From contig CAJPNS010000003.1 of the NCBI GenBank assembly GCA_905372135.1, positions 1 to 41,974 on the forward strand: a DNA stretch of 41,974 nucleotides, read 5' to 3'. Shown piece by piece: positions 1 through 7,294 of this stretch. Numbering within the stretch: the first letter of the stretch is position 1; each line of letters starts with the position of its first letter. The DNA is from Porphyromonadaceae bacterium (GTDB taxonomy: Bacteria; Bacteroidota; Bacteroidia; Bacteroidales; Paludibacteraceae). Under the pieces are notes generated by a model. It searched no databases. It was given only the letters and a program-made list of their open reading frames with translations, and was not told where the DNA came from. The translations under genes were made by a program, and so were the position numbers.

Positions 1-302
1 TATTCTCCCTCGCCTGCGGGAACTACACAGCTTATTTCCACCTCTATTTCGGGCGAGGCGATAGGATCCAACAACGATACGAACTTGACATTCTTTACTC
101 GCTCTATTTCAAAACGTTCTGCTCTGCTTATAGAAAAGAGTTCTTCGGCTATCTGTATCAGACATACGCCCGGAGTAACAGGCTTCGATGGGAAATGAGC
201 TTTGTAAATGACGCTATCGGCATCGAGACGCAGCCCGAAAGTAGCCACGTCTTCGCCAACGTCTTGTTTTACAATCGAATAAAGATTGTCTTTGAACAAC
301 AT
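1..302 (-). CDS. FabZ-like 3-hydroxyacyl-ACP dehydratase (hotdog fold), partial
   Basis: The frame is open from an ATG at 302 to the left edge (about 100 residues), so the C-terminus is missing. The protein begins MLFKDNLYSIVKQD and has the FabA/FabZ signature HFPSKPVTPGV near residues 37-47, with the catalytic His at the start. In FabZ an acidic Glu follows in the helix after this loop; here that position reads Gln (CLIQIAEEL), so it may be a divergent or non-standard dehydratase. The ATG is 14 bases after the stop of the LolA-like gene and no promoter is visible between them, so the two are probably co-transcribed. I infer a role in modifying ACP-bound acyl or polyene chains rather than housekeeping fatty acid synthesis, because of the LolA-like neighbour. 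Family assignment is fairly sure, substrate unknown. Confidence 0.75.
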   Translation of the reverse strand, partial: MLFKDNLYSIVKQDVGEDVATFGLRLDADSVIYKAHFPSKPVTPGVCLIQIAEELFSISRAERFEIERVKNVKFVSLLDPIASPEIEVEISCVVPAGEGE

Positions 303-316
303 AGTTATATTGTGGT

Positions 317-964
317 CTATCGGTTTGTAATTTTAAATTTGGTGTCGTCTATCTTTTGGTTCAACTCTATTTTGTCGAAGACAATGGTAGTACAGTCGCC
401 GCTATTTTCGTGCATTACGATTTCGATAGCGACCATTCGCTTGGTATCTATCTTGATATTTATCTGCCGATAATAGCTTTTGAGTCGCTTGCCGACGGGA
501 TATAGCTCTATCTGTACGGTTTCCAACGATATATCGAATATTTCGCTCGAAAACATCTTGCCGTCGGCTATATTACTTCCGTTTATCATATTGATTATCA
601 GACTGCCGAGCTGTTTTATAGCTTGGCTATTGCCTACGCTTTTACCGTTGTTGTCGAGCAATCGTGTTTGTTTACCGTTTACGACCAATACCGATTTGGT
701 GGGAGCCACATACTCCCATGCCAACATCGAAGGGCTACTATAATACATATTGCCCTTACTTACAGCACTTCCGGCAACTAATACAGAGTTTTTGGTCTGA
801 GTGAACCCACACTGCAACGACGCAATTTCTTTTGACTTGGCGATAAACTCCTTCTCGAACTGTCGGCGCTGTGTGTCTGTGAGTTTTCGAGGTTTCTGAG
901 CCGATACCACCGCAGCAGAGAGCATAGCGACAATTACGACCGATAGTTTGATATTAATTTTCAT
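317..964 (-). CDS. LolA-like outer-membrane lipoprotein carrier protein
   Basis: 215 residues from ATG at 964; a TTG two codons upstream is a less likely start. A signal peptide (MKINIKLSVVIVAMLSAAVVSA, then QKPRKL) shows export to the periplasm. The mature part fits LolA, a half-open beta-barrel that shuttles lipidated molecules: an early segment IASLQCGFTQTKNSVL, then GNMYYSSPSMLAWEYVAPTK and LVVNGKQTRLLDN, which are typical LolA strands. It lies between a VanZ-like gene (34 bases upstream) and a FabZ-like gene (14 bases downstream). In Bacteroidota such LolA paralogues are common in aryl-polyene or flexirubin type lipid clusters, so it may carry a specialised lipid instead of ordinary lipoproteins. 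That role is inference; the fold call is solid. Confidence 0.8.
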   Translation of the reverse strand: MKINIKLSVVIVAMLSAAVVSAQKPRKLTDTQRRQFEKEFIAKSKEIASLQCGFTQTKNSVLVAGSAVSKGNMYYSSPSMLAWEYVAPTKSVLVVNGKQTRLLDNNGKSVGNSQAIKQLGSLIINMINGSNIADGKMFSSEIFDISLETVQIELYPVGKRLKSYYRQINIKIDTKRMVAIEIVMHENSGDCTTIVFDKIELNQKIDDTKFKITNR

Positions 965-998
965 CTTCAACGGATAAATATATTTGTTTTTCAGTCGG

Positions 999-1388
999 TT
1001 ACTTATGTTTATTACTAATCAAATGTATTGTAAAGATAGCGAATATTCCCAAAGCCGTCCCAATCGTATTGGCTACGATATCGTATATAGACGCCGTGCG
1101 ATACGGCAAAGCCCACTGAACCGCTTCCATAGCCACCCCTAACGCGATGGCAATCGTCGCCACCTGCCATAAGCTGCGACTACTCAGACATATACGTCCG
1201 ATACGACAGAAACCATCTACCAGAAAGGCTACCGTAAAGGCAAGATACATAACGATATGCACTATCTTGTCAGCAAAGCGTATACCGTAGCTTGGCAACC
1301 CCGACGAAGGCATTACCGACAGTATTACTATCAGCACCCCGACTGCTATGGTAAATCTTCTACTGCTCAGGCTGTTGCACACCGGCAT
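999..1388 (-). CDS. VanZ-like family integral membrane protein
   Basis: 129 residues with about four hydrophobic segments (roughly 11-28, 39-58, 72-90 and 103-122). The VanZ-family pattern is visible: DKIVHIVMYLAF after the first helix, then a Gly-x-x-x-Glu-x-x-Gln stretch (GVAMEAVQWALPYRTAS) followed by DIVANTIGTALG. The family's function in most bacteria is unknown; VanZ itself gives low-level teicoplanin resistance, but that should not be transferred here. The gene follows deoC by 13 bases and precedes the LolA-like gene by 34, so it is probably in the same transcript. Confidence 0.75.
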   Translation of the reverse strand: MPVCNSLSSRRFTIAVGVLIVILSVMPSSGLPSYGIRFADKIVHIVMYLAFTVAFLVDGFCRIGRICLSSRSLWQVATIAIALGVAMEAVQWALPYRTASIYDIVANTIGTALGIFAIFTIHLISNKHK

Positions 1389-1401
1389 CGTACATAATAG
1401 A

Positions 1402-2280
1402 TTAATAGTATTTTATCTGCTTACCGTAAATATCAGACAATAAGTTATTTGCAAGACGAGACGCTCCGAAGCGGAAAAAGTCTTTGTTCATCCACTCTTC
1501 GCCAAGTATATGGTTTACAATCGTATAAAATCTTACAGCCTCCTCGGTAGTAGCTATGCCTCCCGCAGGTTTGAAGCCAATCTTGACGCCTGTGGCTTGA
1601 TAGTACTCTCTGATAGTGTGGCACATAACATAAGCCGCTTCGAGTGTGGCAGCCGGCTCGGTCTTACCGGTCGACGTTTTTATAAAATCGGCTCCGGCAG
1701 CAATAGCCAAAAGCGAAGCACGCTTAATGTCGTTCATAGACGGCAACGAACCGCTCTCGAGTATCACTTTGAGATGAGCATTTCGTGCCGACGCCTTTAT
1801 CTCTTCGATTTCGTCGAATACTTCTTGGTATCTGCCGCTAAGATATTTACCCACAGATATTACCACATCTATCTCGTCGGCTCCGGCAGCTGCCGTAAGA
1901 GCTACTTCTGCCACCTTAGCCTCGATGAATGTCTGCGACGACGGGAAACACGCCGATACAGCCGCTATCTTCGTGTCGCCTGTGAGAGTCTGCCTTGCAA
2001 TAGGTACAAGAGCAGGGTAAACACAAACGGCGGCTACGTTGTCGATGTCTGCGATGTGATGAGGAAAGTCATTGACTCGCTTCATCATATCCTCTATTTT
2101 CTCTTCCGTATCGGTCGAGTTGAGCGACGTTAGGTCGATTAGCGAAAAACAACGCCGCCACACGGATACGTTGTTATTACTGTCAAATTCTTCGGCTATT
2201 ATGCGTTGTACCTCGTCGGACACCTTTCGGTCGTCGAGGTTGAAATCGTATTTGCCAAACAATGCTTCTATGCTTTTCAT
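1402..2280 (-). CDS. deoC: Deoxyribose-phosphate aldolase
   Basis: Cleaves 2-deoxyribose 5-phosphate to glyceraldehyde 3-phosphate and acetaldehyde in deoxynucleoside catabolism; a cytoplasmic TIM-barrel class I aldolase. 292 residues from the ATG at 2280 (MKSIEALFGKYDF). The frame runs open further upstream but into the end of ispG, so the longer version is rejected. Family residues are present: Asp138 in EIDVV, the Schiff-base Lys201 in DFIKTSTGK and the assisting Lys237 in GFKPAGGI. AVCVYPALV near 84-92 is also typical. It starts 26 bases after ispG and no promoter is seen between them. The family includes both roughly 220-residue and longer proteins; this is a long form with an N-terminal extension of about 60 residues. 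Confidence 0.93.
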   Translation of the reverse strand: MKSIEALFGKYDFNLDDRKVSDEVQRIIAEEFDSNNNVSVWRRCFSLIDLTSLNSTDTEEKIEDMMKRVNDFPHHIADIDNVAAVCVYPALVPIARQTLTGDTKIAAVSACFPSSQTFIEAKVAEVALTAAAGADEIDVVISVGKYLSGRYQEVFDEIEEIKASARNAHLKVILESGSLPSMNDIKRASLLAIAAGADFIKTSTGKTEPAATLEAAYVMCHTIREYYQATGVKIGFKPAGGIATTEEAVRFYTIVNHILGEEWMNKDFFRFGASRLANNLLSDIYGKQIKYY

Positions 2281-2306
2281 ATCGATAATTTTATTTTTTA
2301 ATACGT

Positions 2307-3461
2307 TTAAGAATGTTTTTCGTATCTGTCTATCAGCGCCAACAGTTTGTCGACGGCTTCGTCTTCGGGTATATTGCGTTCGACGCAAGTTTTGCCCTTG
2401 TAGAGCGATATTTTCCCTTTACCCGCTCCGACGTAACCGTAGTCGGCATCAGCCATTTCACCCGGACCATTTACGATACAGCCCATTACGGCGATTTTGA
2501 GACCGACCAGGTGTGAGGTGCGTTCTCTGACTCGACGCACGGCAGTCTGCAGGTCGAACAGCGTACGTCCGCAGCTTGGGCAAGAGATGTACTCCGTCTT
2601 GGTGATTCGGCTGCGGGTAGATTGCAATATCCCGAAAGCAACGGGTATCTCGGCTTCGGGCGGCTCCGAAAGCGATACCCTGATAGTGTCGCCTATACCG
2701 ACGGCAAGGAGCGAACCTATACCGACGGCAGATTTGATACGTCCGTCTTCGTCGCAGCCCGCCTCGGTAACGCCAAGATGGAGAGGAAAATGAAAGTCCT
2801 CGGCGTCCATTTTTTCTACCAATAATTTCACAGCCTCTATCATTAATACTGTGTTAGAGGCTTTTAGAGAAATTACTATCTGGTCGAAATTCTCTTGGCG
2901 ACACATACGTAAAAGCTCCAAACAGCTCTCTGCCATACCCATAGGCGTATCGCCATAACGATTCATCATACGCTCGCCGAGCGAACCGTGATTGACGCCT
3001 ATACGCACTGCCGTACGGTGTTTTTTGCAGACATCGAGAAACTCCACAAAACGTTCTCTTAGCACCAGACGCTCCTGCTCAAACTCTTCGTCGGTGTAGT
3101 CTGTGGTGAAATCTTTTTTTATCGGTTTGATGAAATTGCCTGGGTTGATACGTACTTTATCGACTACGCAGGCGGCTTTGAGTGCTACCGAAGAGCTAAA
3201 ATGCACGTCGGCAACAAGAGGCACGGCAATACCGTCGGCAGCGAGGCGTCTTTTTATCTCCGCAACGCTATTGACCTCGCGTTCGCCTTGTGTCGTTAGT
3301 CTTATAATCTCAGCCCCCGCAGCCACACAACGTTTTATCTGCTCCACAGAGCCTTCTATATCGTTGGTATCCGTATTGGTCATTGTCTGCACACGCACAG
3401 GATTGCTGCCGCCTATACCTATGTTGCCTACACGTACCTCTATTGTCTGTCGCCTTTCCAT
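2307..3461 (-). CDS. ispG: 4-hydroxy-3-methylbut-2-en-1-yl diphosphate synthase, compact form
   Basis: Penultimate enzyme of the MEP isoprenoid pathway; reduces MEcPP to HMBPP using a 4Fe-4S cluster. 384 residues from ATG at 3461 (MERRQTIEVRVG); an open stretch upstream to 3536 enters the promoter of the divergent tRNA gene and is not used. The TIM-barrel half covers about 1-265, with KVRINPGNF and GVNHGSLGERM. The cluster half has Cys294 and Cys297 (CPSCGR), Cys328 (MGCIVNGPGE) and catalytic Glu335. From my knowledge of the family, Bacteroidota enzymes usually carry a large extra domain (total about 600 residues) between these halves. Here the halves join directly at about residues 270-285, as in the E. 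coli form. It leads the minus-strand run ispG-deoC-vanZ-lolA-fabZ. Confidence 0.93.
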   Translation of the reverse strand: MERRQTIEVRVGNIGIGGSNPVRVQTMTNTDTNDIEGSVEQIKRCVAAGAEIIRLTTQGEREVNSVAEIKRRLAADGIAVPLVADVHFSSSVALKAACVVDKVRINPGNFIKPIKKDFTTDYTDEEFEQERLVLRERFVEFLDVCKKHRTAVRIGVNHGSLGERMMNRYGDTPMGMAESCLELLRMCRQENFDQIVISLKASNTVLMIEAVKLLVEKMDAEDFHFPLHLGVTEAGCDEDGRIKSAVGIGSLLAVGIGDTIRVSLSEPPEAEIPVAFGILQSTRSRITKTEYISCPSCGRTLFDLQTAVRRVRERTSHLVGLKIAVMGCIVNGPGEMADADYGYVGAGKGKISLYKGKTCVERNIPEDEAVDKLLALIDRYEKHS

Positions 3462-3525
3462 AGCTATTTTTCTGTCGTTTTTTTCTATTTTGTTTAAAAT
3501 AACAATATCGTATAATATTTTTTTG

Positions 3526-3533
3526 TACCTTTG
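3526..3533 (+). promoter_or_regulatory. -7 promoter element of tRNA-Ser
   Basis: TACCTTTG, an exact match to the Bacteroidota TAnnTTTG element, about 18 bases before the mature tRNA end. No clear TTG -33 box is seen at the usual spacing. Confidence 0.6.
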
Positions 3534-3551
3534 CACTCTCGATTCATTTAC

Positions 3552-3641
3552 GGAAAAATGTCAGAGTGGTCGAATGAGCCGCACTCGAAATGCGGTGTAC
3601 GGGCAACCGTACCGGGGGTTCGAATCCCTCTTTTTCCGCCA
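3552..3641 (+). tRNA. tRNA-Ser (anticodon CGA)
   Basis: Cloverleaf read by eye: acceptor GGAAAAA pairs with TTTTTCC (3631-3637), discriminator G at 3638 and an encoded CCA at 3639-3641. The D arm TCA/TGA is followed by the anticodon stem CCGCA/TGCGG around loop CTCGAAA, giving anticodon CGA (reads UCG). A long variable arm (TACGGG..CCGTA), as expected for a class II serine tRNA, precedes the T arm with TTCGAAT. A TACCTTTG promoter element lies just upstream. The 3' end is only 5 bases from the stop codon of the convergent nspC gene. Confidence 0.96.
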
Positions 3642-3646
3642 GCGTA

Positions 3647-4810
3647 TCAACACATACGGTCGAAATAATCTTGGTGAGTAAACTGTTTGAGCAAAACAAA
3701 CTCACCATTTTCTTTTACGATACCGATAGACGGGTGCGACACACCGTTGAACATCGTGGTTTTCACCGTAGTGTAATGAATCATATCTTCGAATATGATA
3801 ATATCGCCTATCACGAGCGGCTTCGGGAATACCCAGCTGCCGACGAAATCGCCCGAAAGACACGAATTGCCTCCCATACGGTAGACGTTGTTCACCTGTG
3901 CATCGGGTTGGGTCATCTCGGCTCCGTATATGCGTGGTTGATAGGGCATTTCGAGACAGTCGGGCATGTGGCAGGCAAACGATACATTAAGCATCGCCGT
4001 CCAAATACCATGATTCTCTACTATGTCTTCTACCTGTGCTTTGAGTACGCCTGTTTGCCATACGAAAGCGGCGCCGGGTTCGAGTATTATGTGCAGATGC
4101 GGATATTTCTGTCTGAATGCCGATATGACTTCTATTAGGTGATTGATATTGTAGCCATTGCGGGTCATCAGGTGTCCTCCGCCCATATTGAGCCACTTCA
4201 CCTGCCGTAGTTGTCGGTCGAATTTGTCTGCCAAGCCGACAAGTACTTTTTCCAAGTCGAACGACGAGTTTTCGCAAAGTACGTGAAAATGAAGACCTTC
4301 TACACCGTTGGGTAGTTTCTCGGGAAGTTGTTCGGCTGTGATTCCTAAACGCGAGCCCGCTTTGGCAGGATTGTAGAGGTCGGTCTCTACCACCGATATT
4401 TCGGGGTTTATCCGCAAGCCGCACGATATGTCTCTGCCTTGGGTATGACCGTAATACTTCTCGAACTGAGCTAACGAATTGAACGTTATATGTGTGCTAC
4501 ACTCCGCCAATTCGTCGAACTCGCCGTCGGTATAGGCGGGAGAGTAAAGATGAGCCTTGTTGCCGAACTTATCTACCGATAAACGAGCTTCGGCAAGCGA
4601 ACTTGCCGTGGTATGTGTAACGTACTCTTTTATTATGGGGAAGACCTTCCACATAGCAAACGCCTTGAATGCCATTATAATCTCGACACCTGCTCTGCGG
4701 CTTACTTGTGCGATAGTGTCGAGGTTTTGCCTCAGCAGTCGTTCGTCGATGACAAAGCACGGCGAGGGTATCCGGTCGCTATGGAAGAGAGTTGTGTGCG
4801 AAGTGTTCAT
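3647..4810 (-). CDS. nspC: Carboxynorspermidine/carboxyspermidine decarboxylase
   Basis: PLP enzyme of the alanine-racemase/ornithine-decarboxylase fold that makes norspermidine or spermidine from the carboxylated precursor; last step of the alternative polyamine route found in many Bacteroidota and Vibrio. 387 residues, normal length. It has IPSPCFVIDE near 14-23, the PLP lysine (Lys49) in MAFKAFAMWKVFP, then SSLAEARL, a GLHFHVLCE strand, the glycine-rich LNMGGGH phosphate-binding loop and LEPGAAFVW. Near the C-terminus GNSCLSGD matches the loop bearing the catalytic Cys. It starts 44 bases after glmS with no good promoter between them, so it is likely co-transcribed. Its stop abuts the oppositely oriented tRNA-Ser. 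Confidence 0.93.
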   Translation of the reverse strand: MNTSHTTLFHSDRIPSPCFVIDERLLRQNLDTIAQVSRRAGVEIIMAFKAFAMWKVFPIIKEYVTHTTASSLAEARLSVDKFGNKAHLYSPAYTDGEFDELAECSTHITFNSLAQFEKYYGHTQGRDISCGLRINPEISVVETDLYNPAKAGSRLGITAEQLPEKLPNGVEGLHFHVLCENSSFDLEKVLVGLADKFDRQLRQVKWLNMGGGHLMTRNGYNINHLIEVISAFRQKYPHLHIILEPGAAFVWQTGVLKAQVEDIVENHGIWTAMLNVSFACHMPDCLEMPYQPRIYGAEMTQPDAQVNNVYRMGGNSCLSGDFVGSWVFPKPLVIGDIIIFEDMIHYTTVKTTMFNGVSHPSIGIVKENGEFVLLKQFTHQDYFDRMC

Positions 4811-4854
4811 TTGCCAACCGAAAACAGTAATTTAATGTTCACTAAAAAAACGCC

Positions 4855-6699
4855 TCACTCTACCGTTACGGATTTAGCCAAGTTGCGAGGTTGGTCTACA
4901 TTTTTACCTTTACAAACGGCTATGTGATATGCCAACAGTTGCAGCGGTATCGATGTTATAAGCGGTTCGAGGCTGTCGACGGTAGCGGGAACCTCGATAC
5001 AGTAATCGGCAAGTTCTTGCAGTTTGTGGTCGCCTTTGTTGACGATGGCTATTATCCTGCCTTTACGAGCTTTGACTTCCTGCATATTGCTTACAACCTT
5101 TTCGTATAGAGAATTCTGAGTAGCAATGAATACGACAGGCATCTCTTCGTCTATGAGGGCTATGGGACCGTGTTTCATCTCGGCAGCGGGGTAACCTTCG
5201 GCGTGTATGTACGAAATTTCTTTCAGTTTCAGAGCTCCTTCGAGTGCCACAGGGAAACAATAGCCTCGACCGAGATATATGAAATTGCGTGCGTATGTGA
5301 ATATCTTTGCCAAATCGGCAATCTTATCGTTGTGTTTGAGTACATCTCTTATTTTGTCGGGTATTAGCGACAGCTCTTTTATCATTTTCAGAAACTTATC
5401 GTGTTCTATGATATTTTTTGCTTTTGCCAGAGCCAGAGCAAACATAGTGAGTACCGTCACCTGACCTGTAAATGCTTTGGTAGAGGCTACTCCTATCTCA
5501 GGTCCGACGTGTATGTACGACCCCGTATGTGTTACACGCGGTATCGACGACCCTACGGCGTTGCAGATACCGTATACGAAGGCTCCTTTTTCGCGTGCAA
5601 GTTCTATGGCTGCCAATGTATCTGCCGTCTCGCCCGATTGCGAAATGGCTATCACCACATCGTTAGGGCTGATTACCGAATTGCGATACCTGAACTCTGA
5701 GGCATACTCCACATCGACGGGTATTTTACAGAATGTTTCTATTAAGTATTTGCCTATCAGTCCACTGTGCCACGAAGTACCACAGGCAAGTATCACTATA
5801 CGGTTGGCATTGAGCAGTGTCTGTTTGTTGTCTATGATAGCGGCGAGTTTCACGTCGTTCAGGTCTACGTTTACTCTTCCTTTCATACAGTTGATAAGGC
5901 ATTCGGGCTGTTCGAATATCTCTTTTAGCATAAAGTGCGGGTAACCTCCTTTTTCCAATTGCCCAACATCGAGCATCACTTCTTTGATTTCGGGAGTAAC
6001 CTCTACATTGTTGAGTTTCTTTACCTTCACTCCGCTTTTTAGATTGATGACGGCTATTTCGTCGTTGTCGAGGAAAATCATCTGCTTGGTGTACTCTACG
6101 ATAGGCGAAGCGTCGGACGCCAAGAAAAATTCCCCGTCGCCTATGCCTATTACCAACGGACTGCTTTTGCGTGCCACTATCAGAGTTTCCGGATTGTTGC
6201 GGTCTATTATGGCGATGGCATAAGCTCCTATTACCTGATTTAGAGCAACCTGTACGGCTGTTACCATATTGCTTTTGTCTCGTTGATATATATATTCAAT
6301 AAGGTGTACGAGCACTTCGGTATCGGTATCCGAGACAAACTCTATGCCTTTGGCTTGTAGTTTTTTCTTCAAATCGGCATAATTCTCGATAATACCATTG
6401 TGTATGAGAGCGATATTCTTTGTCTTGGAGTAATGAGGGTGGGCGTTTATCTGGCTGGGTTCGCCGTGAGTAGCCCAACGTGTGTGGGCTATACCGATAC
6501 AACCGGTACTATCCTTACCCTCGACAAAATGCTCTAAATTAACCACTTTACCTTTGGTTTTATAAACATTCAGTTCGTCGTTGGCGTTTATCAGAGCCAG
6601 CCCTGCAGAGTCGTAGCCTCTGTATTCGAGGCGATGGAGTCCCTTTATCAATATCGGATAAGCCTGCTGCTTACCTACATAACCTACTATTCCACACAT
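4855..6699 (-). CDS. glmS: Glutamine-fructose-6-phosphate aminotransferase (isomerizing)
   Basis: Makes glucosamine 6-phosphate from fructose 6-phosphate and glutamine, the entry to peptidoglycan and lipopolysaccharide amino sugars. 614 residues, full length. The class II glutaminase domain starts MCGIVGYVG, with nucleophile Cys2 exposed after Met removal, then GYDSAGLA, HTRWATHG and HNGIIENY. Two SIS sugar-isomerase domains follow (about 285-420 and 455-600), with CGTSWHS and SQSGETADT. The chain ends RNLAKSVTVE, the conserved C-terminal tail that reaches the active site. A -7 element lies at 6752-6759. No glmS ribozyme-like leader is apparent. Confidence 0.97.
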   Translation of the reverse strand: MCGIVGYVGKQQAYPILIKGLHRLEYRGYDSAGLALINANDELNVYKTKGKVVNLEHFVEGKDSTGCIGIAHTRWATHGEPSQINAHPHYSKTKNIALIHNGIIENYADLKKKLQAKGIEFVSDTDTEVLVHLIEYIYQRDKSNMVTAVQVALNQVIGAYAIAIIDRNNPETLIVARKSSPLVIGIGDGEFFLASDASPIVEYTKQMIFLDNDEIAVINLKSGVKVKKLNNVEVTPEIKEVMLDVGQLEKGGYPHFMLKEIFEQPECLINCMKGRVNVDLNDVKLAAIIDNKQTLLNANRIVILACGTSWHSGLIGKYLIETFCKIPVDVEYASEFRYRNSVISPNDVVIAISQSGETADTLAAIELAREKGAFVYGICNAVGSSIPRVTHTGSYIHVGPEIGVASTKAFTGQVTVLTMFALALAKAKNIIEHDKFLKMIKELSLIPDKIRDVLKHNDKIADLAKIFTYARNFIYLGRGYCFPVALEGALKLKEISYIHAEGYPAAEMKHGPIALIDEEMPVVFIATQNSLYEKVVSNMQEVKARKGRIIAIVNKGDHKLQELADYCIEVPATVDSLEPLITSIPLQLLAYHIAVCKGKNVDQPRNLAKSVTVE

Positions 6700-6751
6700 A
6701 ATAGTCTTATTTACTCTATTTTAGTTTATAATTTGAGAAAAATTACGACCA

Positions 6752-6759
6752 CAAAGTTA
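6752..6759 (-). promoter_or_regulatory. -7 promoter element of glmS
   Basis: Minus-strand TAACTTTG matches TAnnTTTG, about 53 bases upstream of the glmS ATG. No convincing -33 box is seen, so support is moderate. Confidence 0.5.
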
Positions 6760-6865
6760 TATATTTTTTTTCACTATTGGTCGAAAATAACTTTAGCCTC
6801 GCTCTGGTATTGATTACCAAAGCACTACACACATCGACAAACAATATCGCCGATGAGGTAACGGT

Positions 6866-7294
6866 CTATCTTTTTGCTGCGAAAAAACTTTGTATCAGCT
6901 CTTTGCACTCGCCACTCATAACACCACCGATTACATCTGTCTTGGGGTGTAAAATACCGCCGATGCGGCTGAAGCCTCGTTTCTCGTCTGCAGCACCGAA
7001 TACTATCCTACCTATCTGCGCCCAACTCAGAGCCCCGGCACACATAACACACGGCTCGAGAGTAACATAGAGCGTACAGTCTGTAAGGTATTTACCTCCG
7101 AGATAATTGGCTGCCGAGGTGATAGCCATTATTTCGGCATGAGCCGTAACATCTTTGAGACGCTCTGTAAGGTTGTGGGCACGAGCTATGATACTGTCGT
7201 TACAGATGACGACTGCTCCTATCGGTATTTCGCCCTCATCGAAAGCATAACGAGCCTCTTTGAGGGCTTGCTGCATATAGTAAATATCGGTCAT
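6866..7294 (-). CDS. tadA: tRNA adenosine(34) deaminase / cytidine-deaminase-fold enzyme
   Basis: Converts the wobble adenosine of tRNA-Arg(ACG) to inosine. 142 residues, normal length. The zinc-deaminase signature is complete: His52-Ala-Glu54 (AHAEIMAI) provides one zinc ligand and the proton-shuttling Glu, and PCVMCAGAL provides Cys82 and Cys85. The N-terminal YMQQALKEARYAFDEGEIPIG is typical of TadA and distinguishes it from guanine deaminases less sharply, so a general nucleoside deaminase role is the main alternative. Its ATG overlaps the tyrS stop by four bases (ATGA), showing translational coupling. Confidence 0.87.
   Translation of the reverse strand: MTDIYYMQQALKEARYAFDEGEIPIGAVVICNDSIIARAHNLTERLKDVTAHAEIMAITSAANYLGGKYLTDCTLYVTLEPCVMCAGALSWAQIGRIVFGAADEKRGFSRIGGILHPKTDVIGGVMSGECKELIQSFFAAKR

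Noticed and set aside
2281..2388. Longer N-terminus for deoC
   Set aside because: The extra residues are Arg-rich and overlap the ispG coding end in another frame; the family starts near MKSIEALF.
4891..6699. glmS ribozyme in the glmS leader
   Set aside because: The leader is only about 45-50 bases from the likely start and shows no ribozyme-like core; that element is typical of Firmicutes.
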